From positions 1,860,001 through 1,924,000 of the forward strand of contig NZ_JAIWZC010000001.1 of assembly GCF_020297485.1 (NCBI RefSeq): 64,000 nucleotides of DNA, given 5' to 3'. The notes under the pieces were generated by a model that saw nothing but the letters and a program-made list of their open reading frames with translations, was not told the DNA's origin and did no database searches. The position numbers and the translations under genes were made by a program. This document shows, one piece after another, positions 42,307 through 50,228 of the stretch; the stretch's first letter is position 1, and each line of letters starts with the position of its first letter. Origin of the DNA: Enterocloster clostridioformis (lineage in GTDB: Bacteria; Bacillota; Clostridia; Lachnospirales; Lachnospiraceae).

Positions 42307-43749
42307 ATGAAACGTCAGGAAACCCGATTTTCTTATGTATATGAAGATTTAAAAAGACGAATTGTCTCAGGACAATTCCGGCCCGGCAGTAAGCTGCCAT
42401 CTTCCAGAAATCTATGCGAAGAATATAATGTTGGAATTGCTACCATCACGCGGGCCCTTGATGCCTTAAAGGCGGAAGGATTGATTGATATCCAGATAAG
42501 GCGTGCACCTGTAGTTCTATCGCAGGACTTGCAAATCCCGGGAATATCCACGATTTTAGAGCAGCGGGACTATATTCTGCAGGTATATGAGACATATGAA
42601 TTATTATTGCCTTACCTGCTTGTATTCGCTGCACGGGATTGCTCCATTGAGATTATGCCCCATTATCGGCAGGCTCAAAAAGCGGCGCGGTCCGGGGATA
42701 ACGCTGAGAGCTGGAAAGCTTTAATTGCATTGACACGAGATATTCTTGGCGCCAGCCAAAATCCTCTGTTATGTGACCTGCACACGGCGTTTGAGCTTCA
42801 GGGGAATTTTGCCTACTTTTTGGAAAAAAGCATCTATTCCCGGGGCTCCATCCGCTTAAGGCCAACCTTTGAACCAAAATATATCATTGCAATATTACAA
42901 AATCGGAATCCGGTTGAGCAGTTTCATCATTTAAAGGCACTCTATAAGGACATGTATGACATCATTTCAGAAATCTTCAATCAAATGTCAGACAATGTCT
43001 CAACGGTTCCTGCACAGGTATCAAGTACATTTGAATGGAATCCCTTAAGGGGGAGAAATTATTATTACACCCGTATTGTCCGTGACCTGACCCGGAAGAT
43101 AGGAACGGGTATTTATGCAGCAGGTTCCTATTTGCCCTATGAAGCGCAGCTGGCAAAGCAGTATGGTGTGTCGGCATATACGGTCAGAAAGGCATTGGGG
43201 CTGTTGGAACGCAGAGGCTATACAAAGACATTAAATGGCAAGGGTACGGTGGTTCTGACTCCTGATCAGCTTAATACGGAACAGGCCCTGTTGGATTTTA
43301 CAACGAAGCAGGAGGCTCTTACATACCTTCATTCGTTGCAGCTCATGGCGCTTTTGTCGTATCCGGTCGCAGCCTATACCGCACCTCAATTTAGTGCAGA
43401 TGATTTAAACCAATTGGCTGCCCATATCAGGAAACCGGGAATCTTTCTTACTGATTTGCTTCAGATGATTTTAGAACGGCTGTCATTAAAACCATTGAAC
43501 GTCATTTGGATTGAAACCAGCCGAATTACAGAATGGGGATTTTATCTCGCGTTTTATCCGCAAGGAATCGGTGTGATTGAGCAGCTCAATGAAATCACAA
43601 GGAATGCATATCAATGTTTGTGTGAAGGAAACCACGAAGCGTTTGCCAAGAACCTGGCGGACTCCTATCGTCTAATCTTAAGCTCCGTTCAAGCATATAT
43701 GGTGGAAAAATATAAATTTACTGAGGCTTTATCGGTTAAGGTTCCTTGA
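42307..43749 (+). CDS. GntR-type regulator with two winged helices
   Basis: 480 residues. Winged helix 1: RFSYVYEDLKRRIVSGQFRP, PSSRNLCEEYNVGIATITRA, LKAEGLIDIQIRRAPVVLSQ. Winged helix 2 (about 250-325): AGSYLPYEAQLAKQYGVSAY, TVRKALGLLERRGYTKTLNG. It is a paralogue of 15282-16745 with the same domain order and the same ending (ANLADSYRLIL.SVQAYMVEKYKF-like). It stands divergently to the HD-GYP gene and probably controls the cassette. ATG with GAAAGGCAG upstream. Confidence 0.88.
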   Translation: MKRQETRFSYVYEDLKRRIVSGQFRPGSKLPSSRNLCEEYNVGIATITRALDALKAEGLIDIQIRRAPVVLSQDLQIPGISTILEQRDYILQVYETYELLLPYLLVFAARDCSIEIMPHYRQAQKAARSGDNAESWKALIALTRDILGASQNPLLCDLHTAFELQGNFAYFLEKSIYSRGSIRLRPTFEPKYIIAILQNRNPVEQFHHLKALYKDMYDIISEIFNQMSDNVSTVPAQVSSTFEWNPLRGRNYYYTRIVRDLTRKIGTGIYAAGSYLPYEAQLAKQYGVSAYTVRKALGLLERRGYTKTLNGKGTVVLTPDQLNTEQALLDFTTKQEALTYLHSLQLMALLSYPVAAYTAPQFSADDLNQLAAHIRKPGIFLTDLLQMILERLSLKPLNVIWIETSRITEWGFYLAFYPQGIGVIEQLNEITRNAYQCLCEGNHEAFAKNLADSYRLILSSVQAYMVEKYKFTEALSVKVP

Positions 43750-43787
43750 AAAAACAACAAAATCAGGTTAAATTAGGTTTTTCAAGG
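43744..43787. terminator. Bidirectional terminator between convergent genes
   Basis: CCTTGAAAAA.C and GTTTTTCAAGG pair around a 20-nt loop with T/A-rich flanks on both strands, just at the ends of the regulator gene (plus) and the sortase gene (minus). Confidence 0.7.
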
Positions 43788-44565
43788 CAGATGCAATCTG
43801 TTTATGCTGCCAATATACGAAAATCTTCTTAGCATCTGCCTCTATTGCCAGCCGTTCCTCATTTTTCCCGGCCACGCAGGTCACCAGTGTGACCCTGGCA
43901 TCTCGGTCCGTTTTGCCATCTTCCCCCGGTTCCTCCTCTTTATCCTGCATTTCAGAGAAAAAGTCGGTCTGCGCAGAAATCCTGCGGCGGTCTGTAATAT
44001 GGCACAGGAAAATCTCCCCTTCTGCCGTGTACAGGTAAAAAGAGGAATGTTCCCTATAATATTCATTGTCCCAGTAACGCTTCAGGGAACCGAACATGGA
44101 GCCGTTTTTCATGTTATGCCCATAGAGGACCGTGTTCCCGCCCTCTGAGGGCAGACTGCTTCTGTAATCCATGAAAATACATCCGGCCCCGTTATATGCC
44201 TTGGAAAATGTCCTGTTCAGGTAATAGGAATTGTCCTCCCCCTGGGTCACAGGGTAGCTTACCGGCGTCCCCGGAATATGAATCCATGCAATGATATGGG
44301 GATTCAGCTTTTTAAGGGCCTCAAAATCAACAGCCAGCATGGGTTCCTGCTCCCCCGCAGACAGGCTGTACGGGGACCGGGATTCAGGTTCCCGGCCAGG
44401 TGCTTTGGCTGCATACCGCTGGAGCAGCCCGTACTCCTTCTCCCCTTTTCTGTATTCATACAGGGAGCGGCACAGCAGGCCGGCGGACACCAGAAAGATT
44501 CCCAGTACCACCAGTATGGACAGGGTCAGGACCGTGTGTCCCGTCCCCTGCTTTTTGTCCTTCAC
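43768..44565 (-). CDS. Class B sortase
   Basis: 265 residues. N-terminal membrane segment (TVLTLSILVVLGIFLVSAGL). Core: IIAWIHIPGTPVSYPVTQGE, DNSYYLNRTFSKAYNGAGCI FMDYR, catalytic His in TVLYGHNMKNGSMFGSL (about 148), catalytic Cys in VTLVTCVAGKNEERLAIEA (about 228) with the Arg shortly after. The sequence and FMDYR/YYLNR motifs are those of class B sortases. It overlaps the LPKTG-protein gene by 4 bp (ATGA), so this protein is the obvious substrate. Last gene of the surface operon. Confidence 0.93.
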   Translation of the reverse strand: MKDKKQGTGHTVLTLSILVVLGIFLVSAGLLCRSLYEYRKGEKEYGLLQRYAAKAPGREPESRSPYSLSAGEQEPMLAVDFEALKKLNPHIIAWIHIPGTPVSYPVTQGEDNSYYLNRTFSKAYNGAGCIFMDYRSSLPSEGGNTVLYGHNMKNGSMFGSLKRYWDNEYYREHSSFYLYTAEGEIFLCHITDRRRISAQTDFFSEMQDKEEEPGEDGKTDRDARVTLVTCVAGKNEERLAIEADAKKIFVYWQHKQIASALKNLI

Positions 44566-46214
44566 GCCTTATCCTCTTTTCTGCGCATCCTAATCCATAA
44601 GATTCCCAGTGCGGACAGGAGGAGAAAACTGACCGCGGTCATGGCTCCCAGCATAAGCAGCGGGGTGGTGTCCCCTGTTTTTGGAAGAGAAGCCAGCGGT
44701 ATCTCCGGATCAGGAATCATAACAGCCTGTGGAACCGCTTCATCATCAATGGTGGTTAAGGTGGTTACACTTCTTCGGCCTCTGCCTCTGCCACCACCGC
44801 CTCCACCGCCACCGCCGCCGCCGCCATTTTCTGAGAATGTCTGAATCATAAATTCCCAGTCAATCTTGGCCAGCTGGTCGGCATAGATGCACGCTCCCGT
44901 TACCGGGTCACAGGTAATGGAGGAATCCAGCTGCAGCTCTACCTGGATTTCCTCAGATGTCCCGCTTTTCAGATAACACAGGGGAATCAGCTCCTGGAGG
45001 TTCTCACCTTCCCCGTATCTGGCGCCTGTCACCTTTCCTTCATATAGGACACTGCCCTGGAATGTGACCTTCATGGTAATCTTTTCCAGGAGCTCGTCTT
45101 TTATCTGCTCCTGTACTCTTGGATCGATCCGCATATAGACTCTGGCGGTCTGGTTGGATGTGGTATTCTCCACCTTCAGGCGGTCTTTGTAGATGCCTCC
45201 CGGCACCATGTCCGTAAAACTCATGAACCAGTTCCCTTCCTCCTCCCCGGTCCCTGAGCGGTAGGGTACATACTCAAGCCTCTGGCTTCCCCAGTTGTAG
45301 ACCAGGGTCAGCTTCTTTTCCAGGCCGGAGGCGTCATAGACGCCGGGATCCGCCACCTGATCGGCCAGGTATCGGATCACTTCCTGGTTAAACCCGCCGG
45401 TGAACGTATGCTCCACCGCTGCCTTGGTGGCCTGCACCGTGGTGGCCTTTATATCCATGGTATATCTGCTGCTGTCATACCCGTATTTGGCATTGGTGCG
45501 GGTCACGGTAATCTGCTTGTAACCATCCTCTGTCTTCTCATAATAGGTGTCTTTTCCCGTTATAGTGTTCTCCAGAAGGGGGTTCATGGTCACGCTTTCC
45601 AAAAACACCGGCGAGTCTTCCCCCGGCTGTATCACCCCTATGTAATACAATATATAATTTCCTGTCTCCGATGGCTCCTCATCCACCAGGAGCCATTTTT
45701 CCCTGGCCTCCTCCACCTTGTCTGCATAGGGCAGATTCAGGCGCATGCCGGCATCCTGCGCCATTCCGGACCGGAGCACCATGACGGATTCTTTATTAAA
45801 TGCGGGGATTGCCGCATACTGACGCTCTCCCTGGTCTGTCACAAAGTCAGGGGGCAGCGCTTCCCCCTCAAGGGGAGGGACCGCTGTCTCATTGCCATCC
45901 TGATCCAGGACGTAAACATTTTCCCGCCGTATCCAGCTCTGGTGGATTTCCACCCTGGCAATGGCAGGCACGCCGCTCTCCAGGCTGCCGTCCTCTGCCT
46001 TCAGGCTGTTGGATACCCATACCTGCTTTTGTGTGGTTATACCTGGCTGCCAGTCATCCGGCTGGCGGAAATGCTCCTCAAGGCTGGTTTTGTACCTGGG
46101 AACCCTGTATTCATTGCCGGTCCGTATTACCTGGGACCACGCCGCCCAGGTAGTTCCCACCGATGCAGCCGCCAGAACTGCCAGGCCCAATAACATGATT
46201 TTGCCTTTTTTCAT
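44562..46214 (-). CDS. LPKTG-anchored surface protein with SipW-type signal and poly-Gly hinge
   Basis: 550 residues. The N-terminus (GLAVLAAASVGTTWAAWSQV) is a SipW-type signal peptide. Two extracellular domains follow, the second with conserved MVPGGIYKDRLKVENTTSNQ typical of camelysin/BsaA-like proteins. Residues near 465-484 are twelve consecutive Gly then RGRGRR, a flexible basic hinge. The C-terminus is a sortase signal: LASLPKTGDTTP, hydrophobic LLMLGAMTAVSFLLLSALGI, and positive tail RMRRKEDKA. Anchored to peptidoglycan by the sortase gene with which it overlaps. Role in a biofilm or surface fibre is inferred from the operon. Confidence 0.88.
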   Translation of the reverse strand: MKKGKIMLLGLAVLAAASVGTTWAAWSQVIRTGNEYRVPRYKTSLEEHFRQPDDWQPGITTQKQVWVSNSLKAEDGSLESGVPAIARVEIHQSWIRRENVYVLDQDGNETAVPPLEGEALPPDFVTDQGERQYAAIPAFNKESVMVLRSGMAQDAGMRLNLPYADKVEEAREKWLLVDEEPSETGNYILYYIGVIQPGEDSPVFLESVTMNPLLENTITGKDTYYEKTEDGYKQITVTRTNAKYGYDSSRYTMDIKATTVQATKAAVEHTFTGGFNQEVIRYLADQVADPGVYDASGLEKKLTLVYNWGSQRLEYVPYRSGTGEEEGNWFMSFTDMVPGGIYKDRLKVENTTSNQTARVYMRIDPRVQEQIKDELLEKITMKVTFQGSVLYEGKVTGARYGEGENLQELIPLCYLKSGTSEEIQVELQLDSSITCDPVTGACIYADQLAKIDWEFMIQTFSENGGGGGGGGGGGGRGRGRRSVTTLTTIDDEAVPQAVMIPDPEIPLASLPKTGDTTPLLMLGAMTAVSFLLLSALGILWIRMRRKEDKA

Positions 46215-46264
46215 AACATCAATCTCCTGTCCAAACGGATTACAGCTCTGCTTCCAACAGGCGT

Positions 46265-46762
46265 TTATGCCTTTTCCTCCCGTTTCTTTCCCGGGCAGAT
46301 AAAATCAAGTAATATCCCAATCACCAGGATTCCTCCCATGCTCCCAATTGCCTGGGGTGTCCTGCCATAGGTGACAAAGTATCCGGCATAGGGAATCTTC
46401 ACATCAGACGCCCTGCCTGCCACGCGGTCATATGAAACCGGGTTGGGATCCGCAGTCTCATTGGCATCTCCTTTAGTGATAAAATCACTGCTCAGCTCCT
46501 GCTTTTCCACTACCCTGTGGGTGACCAGCGAGCCATCCTCACCTGCATGGAAGGTGATGGGGTCTCCCTCCTGAATCTGCTCAAAGGAGGCCGCTTTATA
46601 GTAAATTACGCTTCCGACAGGAAAGGTGGGCTCCATACTTCCGCTGAGCACCACCACCGGCCGGTAACCGGCCAGCATGGGCGCTGCAATCAGAAGGTAT
46701 CCCGCAATGCACAGATACACGGGCCATGATAGGATATTAAACAATTGTTTCAGAACGTTCAT
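46265..46762 (-). CDS. sipW: Signal peptidase I, SipW (ER) type
   Basis: 165 residues. The nucleophile Ser lies in VVVLSGSMEPTFPVGSVIYY. The general base is His (SLVTHRVVEKQ) in place of Lys, the mark of SipW/ER-type signal peptidases. Membrane segments at both ends (SWPVYLCIAGYLLIAAPML and IGSMGGILVIGILLDFI). It should cleave the SipW-type signals of the BsaA-like proteins encoded around it. Located between those genes and the LPKTG protein gene in one operon. Confidence 0.93.
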   Translation of the reverse strand: MNVLKQLFNILSWPVYLCIAGYLLIAAPMLAGYRPVVVLSGSMEPTFPVGSVIYYKAASFEQIQEGDPITFHAGEDGSLVTHRVVEKQELSSDFITKGDANETADPNPVSYDRVAGRASDVKIPYAGYFVTYGRTPQAIGSMGGILVIGILLDFICPGKKREEKA

Positions 46763-46777
46763 TCATCGGCCTCTGTA

Positions 46778-47713
46778 TTATGGTGCAACCGTTTTATTCT
46801 CAAGATTTACGTTATCCTCTGCATTAACCTGGACATTGGTCAACTTAGTGATATCGAAATCTTGCCAGGAATCGGTCACTGCATCCTTTGTGGCCTGGAC
46901 AAACTCAGAGGTAACGGTCAGTGTGTAGTTGGAGTCTCCGTAGCCCTTCCTATCGCTGTCTAAATTGGATTCGGATTTGCGGAACAGGCTCTCTCCCTCC
47001 GGAATATTTATGACAGCTGCCAGGTCGCGTATATCTGTAAGGCCGTCATCATTCTCATCATTAACCTTGGTCCAGTCAATCAGTGTCCAGGCATCGGTAT
47101 TATGCAGATCCGGCTGTGTTGCCGCAACGGCATAGTACTCTTTTGTCTCATAGCAGCCAAGGTCAATATCTGTAGCCATGGTCAGTCCTTCCAGCAGGTG
47201 GGTGGTGCCGGACTTATCTGAGCCCTTTTTCTCCAGAACGCCGTTCCAGTACCAGTATCCGTCCCCTCCATCAATCCAGCCATCACCAGTCAGGATGTTC
47301 TTATGCACCACGGTGCCGTCCGATTCCGGTGTCAGGCCATCGGTATCATTATCCTGGGCTGCATCAAAGATTCCGCCGGCATAGGTTCCGTTGTTAAACA
47401 GGTCTGAATCACTCAAAATGGTTTTATAGGAATCCGCTGCTTTCTTGTAGGACCAGTTTTCTTTCATGCTTATCCTGACAAGGACGGGATAATCTCCGGT
47501 ATTCTCCGCCCCTACATTCTTATCCCACTTGGCGCCCGGCTTTAAATCCTCCGTTGGCGGTGTGTAATCCTCCACCAGCTGGGTGGTATATTTGCCCGTG
47601 CTCAGCGGGTTATCCAGGGACGCTGTCTGTGAATAGTACGCAAATGTTCCTCCCACCAGCGCTAATGCTCCCAGCCCGATTCCTGCTGCTGCTTTCTTAT
47701 TTAACTTTTTCAT
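46778..47713 (-). CDS. BsaA-like SipW-dependent surface protein 1
   Basis: 311 residues. Signal AAAGIGLGALALVGGTFAYY, then QTASLDNPLSTGKYTTQLVE, the typical start of BsaA/camelysin (TasA-like) biofilm proteins. A KWDKNVGAENTGDYPVLVRI motif (jelly-roll strand) and a C-terminal YGDSNYTLTVTSEFVQATKD block are repeated in its paralogues. Immediately before sipW. It lacks a sortase signal, so it may polymerise into fibres as TasA does or be retained by partners. Confidence 0.85.
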   Translation of the reverse strand: MKKLNKKAAAGIGLGALALVGGTFAYYSQTASLDNPLSTGKYTTQLVEDYTPPTEDLKPGAKWDKNVGAENTGDYPVLVRISMKENWSYKKAADSYKTILSDSDLFNNGTYAGGIFDAAQDNDTDGLTPESDGTVVHKNILTGDGWIDGGDGYWYWNGVLEKKGSDKSGTTHLLEGLTMATDIDLGCYETKEYYAVAATQPDLHNTDAWTLIDWTKVNDENDDGLTDIRDLAAVINIPEGESLFRKSESNLDSDRKGYGDSNYTLTVTSEFVQATKDAVTDSWQDFDITKLTNVQVNAEDNVNLENKTVAP

Positions 47714-47829
47714 GTCTTTTCCTCCTGCTTTTTCATATTATAATGCTTTCATTTTGTTATATTGGTCCGTCCATCTAAAAACACAGACGGTAATAACCTG
47801 TTTGATTATTCTCCTTTAGGCTGCTGAAC
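47714..47829. other. Gap between BsaA-like genes
   Basis: 116 bp containing the AGGAGGAAAAGAC ribosome site of the gene at 46778-47713; no terminator, so transcription likely continues. Confidence 0.5.
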
Positions 47830-48795
47830 TTACTTCTGGACCTCTGATTCGCTGATCAGCTTCCAATCACATCCAAGCTGCCTAAAATCAAATACACCCC
47901 CGCCTCCAAATACCGTGTTAACGGCCTGGTCCGTTGCCTGTACGGTCTGGGCTGCCACCACCAGGGTATAATCAGCATCACTGTACCCGGCCAGCCTGGC
48001 ATCTCTGAGCTTAGTGACTGATTTCATAAAGGTTATCTGGCTTCCATCCGCTTTCAGGCGCTCATTCATTTCCCTGGTGGAAATGTAATCATATCCAAGA
48101 GGGCTGGACGCATTGCTGGCCGTGGCGAATTCCACCCAGTCGCTGCTCTCACTTTCCGGTCTTTGACCCGTGGTGGCATAATACCGGGTCTCCTTGTAGG
48201 AACCCATATCCACATTTTCCGCCAGGGCCACTTCGTCAAGGAGCTTGGTTGTCTCCGCAATTTCTTGGCTGCCATCCTCTTTCTCTACCGCGCCGGGAAG
48301 GACATACATATAGTAATAATATCCATCCGCCGGATTATATACCCAGCCGCCGTCCGGCATCATGCTTTTAAATACCACTGAGTCATCCGCGTCAGGATTG
48401 GCAATTCCGTCTTCCGGGTCACCCTGGTAAACATTCTCAAATGCATTGTTGGCATTGGATGGGCTTCCAATGGCAGCCGGCCGCTCCTTTTCCTGAGAGG
48501 TGTCTGTAAAATAAAATTCCTCTTGTCCTCTGACCCACTTTTCCTGAAATTTCACCCGCACCACCACGGGAAGGGTGCCTGTGTTGCGGATTGTCACATC
48601 CTTATTCACACTGGTTCCAGGCCCCCAGTTCTCGCCCTCCGAAGGCTTAAACTCTTCAACCAGTTCCGTATCATATTTCCCTGTATCAAATATGTTGGCG
48701 GCTGTCAGAGTCTGGTTAAAGTAAGCAAATGTCCCGCCGATCCCGGCCACTGCCAGCATTGCGGCCACCGCTATCACTTTTCCATTTATTCTCAT
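47830..48795 (-). CDS. BsaA-like SipW-dependent surface protein 2
   Basis: About 321 residues from the ATG at 48795, which follows AGGAGGACAGGAGA. Signal GKVIAVAAMLAVAGIGGTFA followed by YFNQTLTAANIFDTGKYDTE LVEEFKP. Contains VNKDVTIRNTGTLPVVVRVK and the late LAGYSDADYTLVVAAQTVQA block shared with protein 1 (46778). Likely an extracellular beta-sandwich fibre subunit. Four-member paralogue cluster with the genes at 46778, 48813 and 49569. Confidence 0.85.
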   Translation of the reverse strand: MRINGKVIAVAAMLAVAGIGGTFAYFNQTLTAANIFDTGKYDTELVEEFKPSEGENWGPGTSVNKDVTIRNTGTLPVVVRVKFQEKWVRGQEEFYFTDTSQEKERPAAIGSPSNANNAFENVYQGDPEDGIANPDADDSVVFKSMMPDGGWVYNPADGYYYYMYVLPGAVEKEDGSQEIAETTKLLDEVALAENVDMGSYKETRYYATTGQRPESESSDWVEFATASNASSPLGYDYISTREMNERLKADGSQITFMKSVTKLRDARLAGYSDADYTLVVAAQTVQATDQAVNTVFGGGGVFDFRQLGCDWKLISESEVQK

Positions 48796-48812
48796 TCTCC
48801 TGTCCTCCTGTA

Positions 48813-49556
48813 TCATTCACCGGCCCGGCTGCCCTGACTCCATGTCAGTACGCCGCTGCTGTCTTCCTGAACCACCATATTCCACTGTGACTGTACCCCC
48901 GGTGCCGAATCATGTTCCTCAACAGGAACCGCCTCTGCATGGAAGGTCAGTTTATAAATCTTATCGCTGTAATCCACGTCATGCCGGTCATTTGACACTT
49001 CATCGCTCAGGCTGATGCTCTCAAGGATACAGTCCGTGGTTTCCCCTGCCGGGAGGACCTGTTTATAATACCGGTAGCTCTTTCCGTTCTCATCCGTGTA
49101 TGACTTTGACCAGAACGCAGTCTCCATGTTCATATAATCTACATTTCCCTCTTCCTGGCCGGAATCGGTCCAGACTCCCGGATTCCAATGTTTGATCACA
49201 TGATCCGTATCGTAGCCGGCCTCCTTTTCAAGGATAACAGGCGGGCTGCTCCCCTGTCCCTTTTGGTACCAGTTCTCCTGTGGAGGTACTTCAACACGCA
49301 GGAACAGGTCCATTTTACCTGTGTTTTGGAACGAAACTTTTTTAATCACTGTCTCTCCGGGCAGGAACGAGCTTTCCGGGTCAAAGCTTTCCACCATGGC
49401 CGCCCCGCTGTGGGAAGTTCCCAGGGGATTGGCCAGGGTCAGCACATCATTGTAATATGCCAATGTGACTGCAAATGACAGGAGCAATATAACCAGTATC
49501 AGGAGACCGGCTGTCTTTTTGTTTTTCAGCCATGTATGAATCTCTAATCGTTTCAA
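48813..49556 (-). CDS. BsaA-like SipW-dependent surface protein 3
   Basis: About 247 residues; TTG at 49556 is 8 bp after GGAGG. Signal KTAGLLILVILLLSFAVTLA then YYNDVLTLANPLGTSHSGAA MVESFDP, as in the other members. Strand motif VIKKVSFQNTGKMDLFLRVE. Ends with a helical/strand block NDRHDVDYSDKIYKLTFHAE. Ends 18 bp before the start of protein 2. Confidence 0.82.
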   Translation of the reverse strand: MKRLEIHTWLKNKKTAGLLILVILLLSFAVTLAYYNDVLTLANPLGTSHSGAAMVESFDPESSFLPGETVIKKVSFQNTGKMDLFLRVEVPPQENWYQKGQGSSPPVILEKEAGYDTDHVIKHWNPGVWTDSGQEEGNVDYMNMETAFWSKSYTDENGKSYRYYKQVLPAGETTDCILESISLSDEVSNDRHDVDYSDKIYKLTFHAEAVPVEEHDSAPGVQSQWNMVVQEDSSGVLTWSQGSRAGE

Positions 49557-49568
49557 AACAACCACCTC

Positions 49569-50228
49569 CTAATTTTTTCCGGAATCAGAATTCCAGTTAA
49601 TACTGCATCCATATTTATCGCCGTCCCAGTTATCCGGCGTCACTGAAATGTCCCTGTCAAAAAGCCGCTGCACAGCCTTCCTGCTGACATTCCAGTCATC
49701 GCTGGACTGCACGATTTCCATTGTGAAATGGAATTGATACTCCGCATTTTGATACCGCTGATCCTCTATCCCTGACATATCTATAAAATCCACGCCGCGG
49801 ACCAGCTTTTCCGTACTGCGGTCCTGGATGCCTGATACGGAACCGGGAAGCACTTTTTTGTAGTAATACCATCCATCCTCCCCGCTTTCCCAATTGCCGT
49901 CCAATGAAAGGCTGGGTACAGCCGCAGGCAGAGACCGGCCGGATGCATCCACTATATGATTAGGGAGCACCGTGCCATCCTGTGCAACCCATGACTGTGC
50001 AAATGCAACTCTTAAAAATACATCTGCCTCCCCATTATTTGTAAAAGAAACCTCCTTCGCCCCCTGGTCCAGGTTTTCTGTTACTCCCCCTTCTACCACA
50101 GGCGTCTTTATGGGATTTTCCAGCTGCATGGAGTGGATGACCGTGGCGCCTGTTACTCCGGCTGCAATGGATACGGATATCAGCACGATTATTGGCAGCA
50201 GCTTGGATAAGACCTTTCTTTTATCCAT
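49569..50228 (-). CDS. BsaA-like SipW-dependent surface protein 4
   Basis: About 219 residues; ATG at 50228 with AAAGGAG about 9 bp upstream. Signal LLPIIVLISVSIAAGVTGAT, then a TasA-like sandwich (GAKEVSFTNNGEADVFLRVA, DGWYYYKKVLPGSVSGIQDR, NAEYQFHFTMEIVQSSDDWN). First small gene after the giant adhesin; the adhesin stop lies at 50221, so the two genes overlap by about 8 bp and are probably coupled. Confidence 0.82.
   Translation of the reverse strand: MDKRKVLSKLLPIIVLISVSIAAGVTGATVIHSMQLENPIKTPVVEGGVTENLDQGAKEVSFTNNGEADVFLRVAFAQSWVAQDGTVLPNHIVDASGRSLPAAVPSLSLDGNWESGEDGWYYYKKVLPGSVSGIQDRSTEKLVRGVDFIDMSGIEDQRYQNAEYQFHFTMEIVQSSDDWNVSRKAVQRLFDRDISVTPDNWDGDKYGCSINWNSDSGKN

Noticed and set aside
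45408..46193. 261-codon plus-strand frame opposite the LPKTG protein gene
   Set aside because: No ribosome site and no domain; the minus-strand gene has a signal peptide and sortase motif.
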